Shown here one piece after another: positions 22,931-36,668 of a stretch of DNA of 64,000 nt. The DNA comes from Serratia symbiotica. Lineage in GTDB: Bacteria; Pseudomonadota; Gammaproteobacteria; Enterobacterales; Enterobacteriaceae. The notes beneath the pieces were generated by a model that made no database searches, was not told where the DNA came from, and saw only the letters and a list, made by a program, of their open reading frames with translations. Position numbers and translations under genes: made by a program. The stretch spans positions 1,860,001-1,924,000 of the forward strand of contig LR025083.1 in assembly GCA_900380265.1 (NCBI GenBank). The letters run 5' to 3'. The stretch's first letter is position 1, and every line of letters begins with the position of its first letter.

Positions 22931-25531
22931 GTTTGAGTATAGTGATCTAGTACTTGAATGGGCACTGAGGTGGATTTTTACTAATTTTAACAGACTGGAA
23001 GTATATAAAGCATCCTTTAAGATGTTAACCGGAGCCTTCTCTATGCGAATACGCTTATCATATTAACGATATTTTAAAATTTCACTCTTGGAGTAACTTG
23101 AATGTCTAACCGCTCGCCAAAAGGATCACTCATCTGTACCTATTTGAAGTGTTTAACGAGGAAAATTACTTTTCGAAAGGAAAGCACTCTTCATCATCCT
23201 AAAACAACCTGCTTTCCATTTACGACATACTCTACTTGAAATTTCCAAAAAATAATTTTTTAAGTTAGCTGATCAGCTTATCAACTAAATAGTATAAAGT
23301 TTAATCCGGTGTATCAGTGATAAGAGTATTAAAGGTGGGTTAGAACGAGAGTATTAAGTGCTCAATCTCGCAAAATATAAACTTTGCACTGTATCTGTTT
23401 GAAATTTAGAACGATCATTCCTATTTCAACATTCGGTATAAAGGGTGCATCTACAGTAAATGTCCTATAGCTTTTGAATAAAATATCTAGCCATATAGGA
23501 GTACCCAGATTCTGAATTTCAATAGCTTGCAAGGTGGTTTTCCAACTTACAAAGTGATTAAGAATTTAATTTTGAACATATGGTTATTCAACCATTCACT
23601 TTACTTTTGCTAAACGGTGAAATATTTAATAAAACGTATATCTTTTTATTTGCTTACCATCTAGTCTGGATATATATGAAAAAATTAACTTTCTCCTAAT
23701 ATATTAAATACTATGAGTCAGTACCTTATAAAATTTCTATCAAGTCTATGTGCGTCTATTGCTCAGCAATCACGAATGATGTCTCATTCTTATATTTTAC
23801 ATCAATTTATACTTTTTAAACTCTTAATCTATTATTGACTGAAATCTGTATTCTTGTATTGAGCTCTAATTAATTATTAATATTCTTATGGGCTGAATTT
23901 TATGTGAGCGATGAAATATATTATCTCATACTGTTTGCTAGTTTGTCAGCGACAATCACGGCTCCGATAAGATCCCTGTGATCAGGCCTGACATTTATGG
24001 ATTCTCAATATTTGATCTGAATTGTACTAGCACTACTAAGTGCTATATTAGGAATGCAAGGCTTGCTTTAATTTTCTAAACAGCCTAACCTGATTAATGC
24101 GATCAATACAGTGGATATAATGCTTTTTAGCACTCTACATAAGTAGGATAAATTACGGCTTAGTCCGCAATCCAAGTGCTTCCGTTAGTCTTTCTACTGC
24201 TTTTGATCTACTTTCTTCTATCTCTTTTCTCCTGCAATAGCTTCCTACTTATAGACTCTACCACTCAAGCGCAGCTGCTTCGTCAGCCTCGCATTTGCTA
24301 CTTCTTCACTTTTAGACTCTGCTGGACCTCTAATATAAATAACTGGATAATGCTTTCATTCTTATGCATGAGCAGTTCCTTTGCTCTATTTAACTTTCAA
24401 TGAAGCCATCTCCTTGTCTAACTCGCTCCACTCAGTCAACTTTCATCTAACTTATCGTTTATCTCCATGAGTACTTTATGTCACGCTTGGAATTACAGTA
24501 CTTACCTTAATAAGTCGTGATTCATTGAGGATCGTTCGGGTTTTAACGCCTTATTCTTGCAGTGCTTCGCTTAGTTTCTACGACTTATAACTAACTAAGA
24601 ACGGGCAGTTTCATACCAGGAACACGGTTTTTAACTGGCTTAAAGAGCGTTTATTTCATGTTTCTTACATTTTGACCCATACTTATAAACCTTTGTGATA
24701 TTTTACGTTTTTAAGAGAAGCAACAATTGCTAATACTGTCTCACAAATATTTTCAATGTAGCCATTACCCAAGACACCGTTAATAACTAAATATTTTAAT
24801 AATCCGGCTACCTAGGTGCTTGTTAGCTTGTTAGGATCATCTATAAATGTCATCATTCATGATGTCACCTTTGTTTTAATTAATGGCAATCACCAGATTG
24901 ATTTCTTTCTGATGGATGTCATGGCGGTCTTAATGCACTTATATAGTTTATCAGACTTCCAGTCAAGGCCGTATAGCTATAGCCTTTATGTGACAACACA
25001 GGTTGATACTGAATAAACTTTTTTACCAGGATGGTGGCCTACTTGAGATTGATACTAAATAAGATATCCCTGATGAATATAGGCTGGCACCCGACAATGT
25101 ATGACAGAATTGCTTTTATTCTTGAGGTCGTGGCGTTCTAAAACCCATTGCTTATACTAGTTGGTGTTAAACCCTTTCAGCGTATTGGATAACTTTCTAG
25201 GTGTTATTTAGTCTTTCAATAAGTATGGTAAGCCTTTGATTTTATATAGGATCCTTTCTGATCAAGGCCAGTCATTGCGCTGATTTTACAAATTCATCTG
25301 AAACTCGCATGACAAACAGTTTAGTTGTTGGATACAACATCAAGTAGTCATTACCTGTTATTCCAGTTCTTTCTAACGGTTGATAAATCCGCATCAGCTT
25401 ACCAAGCTGTACCCGCTGAGCAAAAGATAGTATCGTCAAACTCAAGTAAAGACTAGCGCGCTAGTGGTTCACGTTATCCGGGTGATTTTGGAAAATTTTC
25501 ACACATTCCCTGTTAGTGAGGAACTAACCTG

Positions 25532-25550
25532 TCCCAAATAATATTTGGGA
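25532..25550. repeat. Perfect 9-bp palindrome, 1-nt loop
   Basis: TCCCAAATA (25532-25540) and TATTTGGGA (25542-25550) flank a single A. A single-base loop is too tight for a normal RNA hairpin but typical of DNA palindromes. Confidence 0.85.
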
Positions 25551-27363
25551 TCGGACATGGCGTGGCTGGCATCTCTGTAATCTCATAGTTGGAATATGGT
25601 CAACAGCTTTTTGACAACCTAAGTTTGTGATACAAACCCTCTCTCATAACAGTATTCAATCGGGAACAGCAGTGTTCGTCCAGAACGTTCAAAATAAGTA
25701 GTGCCATATCAATTTATCTGGAATTGCAGATGAACAGGTAAATAAAGCAGGACTACTCAATCTCATGAGTCATACCACTTGGAAGTGCTTTAAAGCAGCA
25801 GCGGTTCCGTTCCTTCCAATACATGAAGGGAAGTGGTTATCGTAGATAACAATACACACATGGTATGTGGCAATCTACTCGAAGCCGATATATAACGCTA
25901 TTTACCTTTTGCACCGTATTTAGTTGCATAGTTTTTATCTAGTAAGAACAGCTTGCATTAGCTTAAGAATTTGGTTTTATTACTGATGAAGATTTATTGA
26001 GGACCTAACTACTGTGCCACTACAGGGTCCGCGTTATGAAACAAGCATGCTTATTTTTTATTCTTCAAGGTTAGGGCAGTCATAAAACCAGCTATCTTTC
26101 CAAAAATCAATCGGGAAAACCAAGAACAAATATTAAAAGGGAGGCGCTATTAAACCGTCACTGTCCCGTATCCAGCTAACTGGGAAGTCCCATCTGATTT
26201 TATAGAGTAGTTCTTTGATGAAGAGGCTATGTTTTTTACCATTCATCAACGCGAATTATTATTACTGATATTGCTTAATATACAGGTTCGCCTTAATCTT
26301 ATACGCGCCTATATTTATTTTTAGATTATACACCGGAATAGGAAATAAACTGCAGCTAAACATCCATGTATTACATGAATAAAGCAAACAATATTAGCAT
26401 ATCTCAATCTCTACAGAGAGAAAGAAATTCTAATGTATTTCAATACTTTAACAATATTCAAACTGTTGATGGACATCCATTAGATTCTTATTATTCCGTC
26501 GATCACGATGAATGAATTGCGCTCTATCGAATTAAAATGTTATACTTACTAACCTATCATATTAAATTCGGTTATTTGCAACATCTATTCCTCATAGGGA
26601 TATTATTCCCTAATACTCCAATCTGGAGTACACAAATCCATTTCTTACTAAGAATAAAACATCGTAAATAACTTATCTGTTATTTATTCATATAAATAAA
26701 TCTCCTCATTATATATCATATTTATCAAAAATAGCAGATGTAGGCAAACTACTGTCCAGCCTGATCGTGGACAGATTTTATATTTCTGATCGGTATTAGT
26801 TATCAGAGATATCGTATTTAACTCTTAAGTGCATTAAGTATCCAAATACATTATTTATATCATGTAACCTACTCCGGCCGGCGTCAAACCATATTGATTT
26901 ATTGATTTATCATAAGCAATTTATACTAAGGCTACCGCTAGTTAAAATATTACCTCTTATACGATTTAGTTTATATGGTTAATATAATAGACCAATAAAG
27001 TGTTAGCAAACTAGGAATAATGTGAGGTAATGTACCGAACTGAAGATAATAAGAACTCCATTAGATAGGTAAATTACTAATTCCAGATACCAGTTATATG
27101 CACTGATTAACCCTAATATTATCGCACCCTTATCCGTCTATTATTTTAAAGATATACCAGACATATATGCCTCTACTAATGAGGAAGGGTTCTTTGAGCA
27201 GTTTTATCTGCTAGCCTGCGTGTCATTAGTACTGGCAGGCCATCATGACTCACAATGATATAAATATTTTGCTGGCTTTGTGAAAAAATATTGAATTGTA
27301 AAACGGGACAAACCCTACCACCGAATAACCTGTTAAGAACTTAGTGAGGATGGCATTGATTAA

Positions 27364-27391
27364 GAAGGCAAGTGCTTCCTCGCTTGCCTTC
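27364..27391. repeat. Perfect 9-bp inverted repeat, 10-nt loop
   Basis: GAAGGCAAG (27364-27372) and CTTGCCTTC (27383-27391). It is G+C-rich for the region and could be a relic terminator, but there is no T-run and no gene next to it. Confidence 0.75.
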
Positions 27392-30300
27392 GGGGAAGGG
27401 AGCACTGTGTTAAAGAAGTGCAATATCTACCTGATGAGATAATTCGGTGGACAGCGTATATAATCACTCAGACTTCAAACTATTTTTTGATTTTAAAACA
27501 AAAAATATAGCGCGTATCAAAGATTCGAATTCCAAGTAGAAATTGAATATTAGATCCTATCGCAGCAGCTTCTGATATTTTCTTCACCAATAAATAAATT
27601 TAAGTACGTCATCTTTAACTCATAATAATTACAATTCAATAGTTTAATAGTTCTATTGAAACATTATATTTCCGAATTTCTCTCTCTTTTATTATTAATT
27701 GCTTATTGAACCTCTTGTTCTCACAATGAGATCTCTTGATATTTTTATTTACAAGTAGTATGTACTATACTTTATCTACCATTCAAACGTTCTAACACTG
27801 ATTTTGTTTTACCTACTTAACGCCAGTGGATGAGAAAGAGATTTCCTGATATTTCTTATAAAAATCACGGAATTCATACGTTTAATCAAGATATTTTGTT
27901 CACATTCGGGTACATCTGAAATCACTTTTATCGTCATGTACTAGCAAGTACTAGTTAAATTAAGGGCACTAAATTATAGAGAGTACACTCGCATATCTGA
28001 CATTCCAAATAACTTTAGTGTCTTTTGGTGATGTCACATATCGCGCCAAGGATTATCTAAGTTTTGACAATCAGTAAATTTCTTCTTGTATACGATAAAG
28101 CAGAATAAAAACCGATCAGTTCCTTCTTAGCCACCACATATCTAATTATCCCCTCCATCACTCACGTAGCCCGAGCGGGATGACAGTTGTTGTTTTCATC
28201 TTTACTTTAATTGAGTTATATCTAGTATAAATAGACTACAAAAATTGTATCATCACCTAAATTTCTGTACAGAATAAATCTATTTGTTGTCATAAGTTCT
28301 TGAAGCTAATTCCACTTAGTTTAAACATGAGTGTAACTTAATATTTAAAAAACTAATTATTTTCATTATAATTCCGAAATATCAGTCAGCTACTCAGATT
28401 CAGTTTAATACGAACCGTACAGATTAAATCGCTATATATCAGTGTGCCAAGCCGCACCAGATAGCTTTTGTTTTATTTTACCAGCACATTTTAGGCAACA
28501 GCTCATTACACATCAATATTTGACGTAAACCAATAGAATATTTAATTGATGCAGTAACCGCATAGGTATTTCCTGTTCTTCTTTTTCATTTTAAATACAC
28601 TCACCGTATCAAGTAAAATACTTAGCGATATTCTAGCTCGAAACAAATGCAGGGCAATGTTTATTGCACAGCTTAATGCCTCGTTATTTAAATAGCGACA
28701 GAGATAGATTGACTTCACGGCCTATTCCAAATCTAGCAAATCTTTATTCGTTTTGTTTTGCGCATAATTCCAAGTAAATCGTCTTGATGCAACTCCCGAT
28801 TGTTCTATCTAGGGTCTACGGGCTAGTTCCGTATATTTTATAATTTTATCGTACTTCGGGGCAAGATAAGCCTACAATTACTTCCTTTCTCAGAACGGAT
28901 TAAAGCTCGGCATAATCTCACGCCTATCGCTTCGGACAAGCTGAAATTCCGTTCAATATTCAGTCTGTAACACAAATAAAAACCCAGGCATAACTAAAAA
29001 CAAATTTTTCTTCGCTATAACTAAAGGATCTTGAATACTGGTAGTTAATCTCCAGTACATACAGTAGTACACACACCATTCTATCATAATATACGCCATC
29101 AATGATGGCCCTAGTGCCGTTAAGAACCAATAGAACTAAAATTTGTACTAATATACCAGTAACTCATAATGCTGATGCCGCTATAGCGAGCATTCTGTTC
29201 CTTCTTCATATTCTGAAGATACACGCTGACTATGTTGTAGATAGCAGCACTAATATAGAGCCTCACTTATAGGATTTATTTATTGGGAATATTTTAGCAG
29301 CCATTTACAAAATAGCTGAGTATTAGATATATTTCTGTATCAATTTTACTTGACATAGTATCAGCGCGCCTTGTTGATACTAGTCGACGGACTGACAATA
29401 CTCTTAAAATGGCATTCAGCCTTACCCTAAACAACACAACAAAAAAGAGACCGTAATCCACCCATGCAATAACTTCACAGCCTAATATTTTGGATCATGA
29501 TGACAATTTTTAAAAAACTTAAATGCTTTAGCATCTCAATCATGTGGGGTGTCTCAAGAGAGACTAGATGTCCAATTGCCAGACTAGCGTATTCAATAAG
29601 TCTTTCTGTCTAGAAATAGCTGATAGCTATCTGCTTTCCCTGAGACCCAACAGGTGAAACTTTATGAACCTAGGGGCATCCGGTCTTACGCATTGACAGA
29701 CTCTACCTCAATGGTTTTTAAAACTAATCACTAAACATGCTGCCAAAAAAATGAACTCCCCCGCGGATCACTAACATCCGCTTCTTATAATAATCCACCG
29801 CTCAACATTACTCGGAGCTGAACTAACAACCTATTCTTTTTAGCTATATTCTTTATTGCTAAACTGTTTATGAACGATAATGGGCATAGAATATCTCACT
29901 AATCTAGTAGATTTTTATTCACTTTACATTATTGCTTTCAATCATAGTTTTACACTATTTTCTTGGAAACAGCATCACAACACTATACATCCTCTGCTGT
30001 ATATTGAATGTGTTGCTACACTAGTTTTTTAATGATGGTTATGGCATCAATATAGAGCAGTATAATCACTGAGCGTGCTAAAATCAGAGGTGAATTCAAA
30101 CTGGTAAGAGAATCTGGTTGTTCTGACTGCGATCTGGTACGGAATAGCTGTATAGACTTCAAGGTCATTGATATTTATAAAGAAGAAAAATATTCGGAGG
30201 AACTCTGCGTACGTCTGTAAAAAGAATAGCACCTCTTTGAGAATGGAATTAGACTAAAACAGTCTTACTTCAGATATCCGGAAGCTCCTTTTCTTTCCCT

Positions 30301-32596
30301 CCAAGCTTTTCAAAAGCTACATACTATTTTATCTGCTTTATTTTAAGGATGCATTCCAGATGCTATAAATTCATTTTCTCAATATTTCGCTTAATTCTTC
30401 CGTCGCTGTTAAAGACACTTTAAGCAATACATAAAAATCATGGGTTCCTAATACTAACCAGATTAGGCCGCATTTGCATTTTATTCTCAGTAGAATACTT
30501 CTGACAGCATATTTGATAAATCTCGTTACTATAAAAGAGCAAAAACATGCATGTATAAATACTCTAAATCTTTAAGTCATGTATTGTAAAACAAAACACC
30601 TTAAACACATACTTGGTTTTCTGGACTTGTGTATAATTATGAATATATTTCATTGTTCTTTTAATTATAATCAATAATATTTGCTTGCTAGTCAACATTG
30701 ACTTATTACAGATTTATAGCGTCAGCAAGACTCTGGTGCGCCTAGCTTAAAATCGTTCTGTCATAACAACATATTCCAGAAAAAACTACCCCGCTTAATT
30801 TCGCTATTACAGTTAATCCTCTCTTTCCCTCGAGGACTCAGTACAAATAAGGTTCTCATGCATTACATACTTTTACGATCTAAAGGACACCTTTAGCACA
30901 ACCAGCCCACAAATTGGCTAATATTAGGATAAGAACCAGGGCTATAATCAAGTAAATTACCGATTTATTTGCCGCTGCCGTACTATTGCTTATTTTCGCA
31001 ATACAAATAGAAATTTTATACGTCACGTCGAATAAATAAGGAATGCACTAAATAATATCTATCTACAGGTATTTGTCTAATGTAGAAAACGGACTATATA
31101 ACTTTACAAATATTAACCGAATTAAAACTAAAATACCTATTCTTGCTCTCGATCATGCCAAATTAGAGGTATTTCTCAGAAGTTAACAACCAGAGGGCAT
31201 TTCCTGAGGTTGTATAAAGCCAGTACTTCATATACGCTCCGATAGCGTGAACTATTAGTTAGTAAAGGAATTTAAATTCTATCTGACAACAGTGTCAAAA
31301 TATCGGAGCTTTACTACTCTTACTCTATTGAGTAGAAGATAATAACAAGCAATGCTCATCAGGGCCCATGACAATTATTAATAAGTGCATCCTAGTTCGG
31401 TCACACCAACCTGATATACCCTCAGGAATAGAAATTTTGAAGTATTACGTGGAACAAGTAAAAACTACCTCTTCAGTCATGACGATTCAGACCAGCGTTT
31501 TCAAGATAAAACAGGAGTGTTATCGCTTACTAAATATATAAACCATGGAGTGATAAACAAGGAGCAGGGTATCGGTAAATACTGATTGTATATTATTAAC
31601 GTCCTTTTTATCGTCTACTATATGAGGATAAACATCCTACTCTGTTCCTTACTCTAAGAGTAGATTACACTGTAGGAATTGATGCACGACGAGCACTTAC
31701 ATACACCAATAGAACAAGACTAGCTTTAGTTAGAAACCGTCTCATTATGAGCTAATTTTTTAATCTACCATCAATACATCTCTGTATACGAATCTGCTTT
31801 TCCCTGAATTTAGACACTCTTCTCAATCAGCGAGCACATTGTCTAGTCTATATATTCCAGCAATAAGCTACAGTGCAAGCACAAAACCCAGTGCTAGTAG
31901 GTATTAGATTACCCCCTATGCTTACTTTTCTTCAATTTGAATTTTACTCTGTCTGAAACATCCGAGCCGTGCGAAGCCGAATTATCTTTTTGAATCTGGT
32001 GATAGCAACAAGTATCGTCGATTAAGAATCGTTTACCTTAATCAGTAGTTTGCCTTACATCTGAACACACGATTCCCACAGCTCGTGAATAAACAGGTGA
32101 TGTCACGCACTGTGCCAGGACGTCACTAACCAAATAGGACGTCGTCTTTCATTGAGATCATGATTGGGTTTAGGGTACACACTTAATTCTTCAAATCTTA
32201 CTGACAACGGTTGAGTACTAATAATAGTCTACCAATAACGTTTATATTTACCATTAGCTCTTCTAATAACTTCACTAGTTTAGTATAGAGACGCAACTTA
32301 GTCGACTCAATGAATATACCGATCACCCTTTCTTTCTTCGGGAACTCAACGGAATAAGTACTAGTTGACAGCCAATTGGAACTGCCCGGCGCTAATATTT
32401 TGAATTTCCAGCACTTTCCCCGATAGCGCAAGCTCATATCTTTCCTTAAAGCTAAAAGATACAATAGATAGGTAAGATAGGTCATCTCACTACCCTTTAT
32501 GATATTAAAAGAATAGCTGTTGACACTCATAACTGAGTGCACCATCTAACGCTTAATCTTCTTCTCTGGAACATTGATTTTCCTAAAAACAACTAG

Positions 32597-32618
32597 CCTG
32601 CCTTCTGATGAAGGCGGG
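32597..32618 (-). terminator. Probable intrinsic terminator downstream of adk
   Basis: On the minus strand a 9-bp stem (one G-U pair) CCCGCCTTC / GAAGGCAGG with a 4-nt loop is followed within 12 bases by a run of five T. It lies about 130 bases after the adk stop, in the correct orientation. Confidence 0.55.
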
Positions 32619-32745
32619 TATTTATAAACTATTTCTCTGGAAATTGAGGGGCCAAGACGCTATAAACTACAGAAATCACAAGGCTTAGAGAGCTAGAAAA
32701 AACGTCTAACATCAAGTGATCGCACTTTGCAAGTGATAACATCAA

Positions 32746-33399
<654 letters not shown>

Positions 33400-33635
33400 C
33401 TATTACTATTATCCCATTTATGGCTTCAAATGCTATATTTTAGCATGATACAAACAGAGCTATCATTAACGCCTATATTCGTCAATACACCTGATAGCTG
33501 TAGTTTAAAATCTTTTAAGTATTTGTTTAAAACACAACCAAACTGCCTCATCATAATCAAGCAATTACCTTAAATTAACGTAAGTAATTAATTATAAAAA
33601 ATAAAAACATTTAAGCAATCTGTGGTAGGGAAATT

Positions 33636-33671
33636 GTAATGCGCCAAGACGGATGCGTCAGGGCACATTAC
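33636..33671 (-). terminator. Hairpin after htpG, possible terminator
   Basis: On the minus strand GTAATGTGCC (33671-33662) pairs with GGCGCATTAC (33645-33636), with one G-U pair and a small inner GACG/CGTC stem. It begins 6 bases beyond the htpG stop. No T-run follows, so the termination role is unproven. Confidence 0.45.
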
Positions 33672-33676
33672 TTTTA

Positions 33677-35542
33677 TTATGCAGAGAGCAATTTATTCAT
33701 TCGGCAAATGAACTGGTTTGGGTCTTCTAGCGTACCGCATTCTGCCAACAGTGCTTGATCCAGAAATAGATAAATCCATTCCGCAAATTTTGCGTTATCC
33801 GCTAGATCGGCGGCTTTTTTAACGAGGGAATGGTTAGGATTAAACTCAAAAATGTATTTTACTTCCGGAACTTGCTGACCTGCAGCGAGAAATAACTTAG
33901 CCATTTGAGTACTCATCTCAGCAGTATCAGTAATGAGAACTGATGGGGTTTCGGTCAGCCGATGCGTCAGTCGAACATCCTTGACACGTTCACCCAGCAA
34001 TACCCTCACGCGCTCGATAAATGGTGCTAATTGCTGCTCAGAAGCCTGCTGCTCTTTAGTTTCATCTGCTAGTTTATCCAGCGCCTCATCAGCTTTGTTC
34101 ACTGACTGGAACAGCTTGCCATCAAACTCTATCAAAGAACCCATCATCCATGCATCGATGCGGTCTGACAAAAGTAATACTTCAATGCCTTTCTTTCGGA
34201 ATAACTCCAAATGTGGGCTACTCTTAGCGGAAGAATAGCTATCGGCCGCAATGTAATAAATCTTCTCCTGCCCTGCAACCATACGGGCAAGATAGTCTTC
34301 TAACGATACGGTTTGCACTGAGCTTTCGCTGCGGGTAGATGAGAAACGCAGCAAATTGGCAATAGCTGCTTGGTTACCCTTATCTTCTGCTAGCCCCTCT
34401 TTAAAGACTAGGCCAAACTGTTGCCAGAATTTCTGATAGCTTTCAGCATCCTCTTTCGCAAGTTTCTCAAGCATCTGGAGTACACGCTTGGTAAGCGTAC
34501 CACGTAAACTTTGGGTTGTTCGGCTATCTTGAAGAATTTCTCGTGAGACATTTAATGGAAGATCATTAGAATCAATAAGGCCGCGTACAAATCGCAGGTA
34601 GTTCGGCATAAAATATTCAGCATCCTCCATGATCAACACACGCTGGACGTACAACTTCAGTCCATGTTTATGATCACGACTCCACATATTCCAAGGTGCC
34701 TGAGAAGGAATGTAGAGTAGACTTGTATACTCCTGATTTCCTTCCACCCGGTTCAGGCTCCAAGCTAGCGGATCGGTGAAGTCATGGGCGATATGTTTGT
34801 AAAACTCTTGATACTCTTTGTCAGTAATATCAGCCTTGTTACGCGTCCAAAGAGCCTGAGCCTTGTTTATCTTTTCCCAAGTGAGGGTGCCGTCCTCTTC
34901 GTTTTTGCTCTCAATTTCCACCGGAAGCGCGATGTGATCAGAATATTTCCCGATCACCGATCGCAAACGCCAGGCGTCCAAATAATCATCCTCACCCTCA
35001 CGCAGAGTCAGAATGACCTCAGTACCGTGAGTAACCTTAGTAATGTCAGCGACAGTGTAGTTACCCTCACCTGTGGACTCCCAGAACACGCCATCATGAG
35101 CGGGAGCACCTGCAGCACGTGTACGTACTGCCACTTTAGCTGCTACAATAAACGCGGAATAGAAACCGACACCAAACTGACCGATAAGTTGGCTGCCTTT
35201 AGCCTGACTGGAACCGACGGACTCAAGGAAAGCCTTAGTGCCTGACTTAGCAATGGTGCCCAAGTTCTCAATCACTTCTTCGCGACTCATTCCAATGCCG
35301 TTGTCAGAGATGGTGAGTGTCCGTTTAGCTTGGTCAAAGGAGAGACGCACACGCAGTTCACCATCGCCTTCATATAGATCCGGCGTAGACAAAGCGCGAA
35401 AACGAAGTTTTTCAACAGCATCCGAAGCGTTAGAGATCAACTCCCGTAAAAAAATCTCTTTATTAGAGTATAGCGAATGAATCATCAAATGCAGTAATTG
35501 CTTTACTTCAGACTGGAAACCACGAATTTCTTGACCTTTCAT
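33677..35542 (-). CDS. htpG: Chaperone protein HtpG (Hsp90)
   Basis: ATP-dependent dimeric chaperone that remodels client proteins, working with DnaK in the cytosol. From ATG at 35540-35542 the product is 621 residues (E. coli 624); this start gives the family N-terminus [21 protein letters not shown] six codons upstream is in frame but unneeded. The GHKL ATPase motifs are intact: [15 protein letters not shown] and [11 protein letters not shown] in the N-domain. The middle domain keeps NVSREILQ with the catalytic arginine. The C-terminal dimerisation domain ends RMNKLLSA. I looked for a sigma-32 promoter upstream and did not find a convincing one, so heat-shock control may be lost. recR, ancestrally just upstream, is a pseudogene. 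Confidence 0.97.
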   Translation of the reverse strand: MKGQEIRGFQSEVKQLLHLMIHSLYSNKEIFLRELISNASDAVEKLRFRALSTPDLYEGDGELRVRLSFDQAKRTLTISDNGIGMSREEVIENLGTIAKSGTKAFLESVGSSQAKGSQLIGQFGVGFYSAFIVAAKVAVRTRAAGAPAHDGVFWESTGEGNYTVADITKVTHGTEVILTLREGEDDYLDAWRLRSVIGKYSDHIALPVEIESKNEEDGTLTWEKINKAQALWTRNKADITDKEYQEFYKHIAHDFTDPLAWSLNRVEGNQEYTSLLYIPSQAPWNMWSRDHKHGLKLYVQRVLIMEDAEYFMPNYLRFVRGLIDSNDLPLNVSREILQDSRTTQSLRGTLTKRVLQMLEKLAKEDAESYQKFWQQFGLVFKEGLAEDKGNQAAIANLLRFSSTRSESSVQTVSLEDYLARMVAGQEKIYYIAADSYSSAKSSPHLELFRKKGIEVLLLSDRIDAWMMGSLIEFDGKLFQSVNKADEALDKLADETKEQQASEQQLAPFIERVRVLLGERVKDVRLTHRLTETPSVLITDTAEMSTQMAKLFLAAGQQVPEVKYIFEFNPNHSLVKKAADLADNAKFAEWIYLFLDQALLAECGTLEDPNQFICRMNKLLSA

Positions 35543-35675
35543 GTTGATTGCATACCTCAAAAGACATTTGATTCAAAATCACATAATACTATCTATTAAA
35601 TACAGATAATGGCGATATTTTAAAGCGACTAGTTGGAAACGTGCGCACAATATTTAACAGTTCCAAATGCCTCTA

Positions 35676-36292
35676 TTATCAGGGATGATGATATGATAGC
35701 TAGTTAGAGAGCCCTACAGCATAGTACCATCAACCATCTCTATTCCTACAGATACTGCTCCGTTATAAACGAGTTGACGTGCGAGTAGCCGATATCTATA
35801 GCTACATATCTTAGCCGTGAAGATTCGCTGATATCAGCTTCTCGCATTGCATTTCTAGTAACAATACCGCATCAATATTTCTCTCCTTAAACCCATTTAT
35901 CAACTCATCCAGTCCGAATATCTGCAGCGCGATTAGCACCCTATATTTCACAAGAACTCATCGGCATATACTAGCGTTAAGGGAATTACATATAGTCAGT
36001 TCAATATCTTGGAAGATCAGGCAGAGTCTCTAGTATTTAAAGCTAGCTATTTGGCGGATGGTGGGAATAAGGGCAAACGGTGTCTATATCTTGATCGATG
36101 GAACACCGTTAGTCATCACGGTATCCGACTTCCTACATGACGCACCTCAGCGGTATGTGCAAGCAAAATACCGTCACTACGCATCACGCTGTAGTAATTG
36201 GAGCATGATGCAATAAAACTGATGTCAGTTTTAAGTACAGTCTCCAGAATTTGCATCCATCAATACTCTAAGCACTAACTAGTTCGTCGCAT
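35676..36292 (-). pseudogene. recR: Pseudogene of recR, recombination mediator
   Basis: RecR with RecF and RecO loads RecA on gapped DNA. The fossil begins at an ATG (36290-36292) that overlaps the ybaB stop, the ancestral arrangement. An N-terminal block of 27 codons aligns without gaps, from LMDA (family LMEA) to LQLLQRD (family FTLLQRD), with two stops inside. ILLAHTAEVRHVGSR then matches LAQALTRAMSEIG after a shift, again with stops around it. Near the 3' end VSVGIEMVDGTML matches VPVGGELEMVDGTTL, followed by SLTSYHIIIP for the final SLAGRHKIRF. The span is 617 bases against 606 for the functional gene. The zinc-finger cysteines and the helix-hairpin-helix are destroyed. A 9-bp palindrome has formed inside it at 36214-36233. 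Confidence 0.88.
36214..36233. repeat. Perfect 9-bp palindrome inside the recR pseudogene
   Basis: TAAAACTGA (36214-36222) and TCAGTTTTA (36225-36233) flank TG. In a functional recR this place encodes part of the DNA-binding helix-hairpin-helix, so the palindrome is not ancestral. Confidence 0.8.
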
Positions 36293-36621
36293 TAGAGCTG
36301 CATATTGAAACCGGGTGGCCATAGTATGCTATTAGAGACAGACGCCATCTTCTCTTTCTGCCTTTCTCCAATACGACGGGCGGCATCGTTAAAGGCCGCA
36401 GCCACTAGATCTTCTAGTATTTCTTTATCGTCTTTCATCAGACTTGGATCAATTTCCACACGACGGCAGTTATATGCACCATTGATAGTTAATTTCACCA
36501 GGCCCGCACCGGATTCACCCGTCATTTCTAATTTAGCGACTTCTTCCTGTATTTTGTGCATTTTTTCCTGCATTTGTTGGGCTTGCTTCATTAGATTACC
36601 TACACCGCCTTTACTAAACAT
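36292..36621 (-). CDS. ybaB: Nucleoid-associated protein YbaB (EbfC family)
   Basis: Small dimeric DNA-binding protein that coats the nucleoid. 109 residues, the same as E. coli. The N-terminal helix [24 protein letters not shown], the core [23 protein letters not shown] and [11 protein letters not shown] are conserved; only the C-terminal ten residues differ. ATG at 36619-36621 is preceded by a good Shine-Dalgarno (GAGAGG). It lies 47 bases after dnaX on the same strand, and its stop overlaps the start of the dead recR, so the dnaX-ybaB-recR operon is preserved in form. Confidence 0.95.
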   Translation of the reverse strand: MFSKGGVGNLMKQAQQMQEKMHKIQEEVAKLEMTGESGAGLVKLTINGAYNCRRVEIDPSLMKDDKEILEDLVAAAFNDAARRIGERQKEKMASVSNSILWPPGFNMQL

Positions 36622-36668
36622 AGTCCTCTCTCATCACTTAGACTGCACACAGTATGCAGCGTTTACGT

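Larger units (their letters stand above)
18341..32596. other. 14-kb gene desert, strongly A+T-rich
   Basis: No intact gene. The stretch between about 18.4 and 31.5 kb is visibly the most A+T-rich part of the window. In enterobacteria nadD, holA, lptE and leuS would follow rsfS on this strand; I could not recognise remains of any of them. The longest open frames are about 60-75 codons (for example 24176-24403 and 24816-25016) and have no family motif. One coding-like patch at 22560-22930 is listed separately. Perfect inverted repeats occur at 25532-25550 and 27364-27391. No tRNA or rRNA was seen. Confidence 0.6.

Noticed and set aside
32198-32545. Open frame of 115 codons on the minus strand downstream of adk.
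   Set aside because: It does not resemble HemH, expected here, or any family I know; composition is that of random A+T-rich DNA, and the frame ends in noncoding sequence.
35543-35640. Possible sigma-32 heat-shock promoter upstream of htpG.
   Set aside because: A CTTTAAA and a CGCCATTAT are present, but the spacing is far too short for a sigma-32 site.
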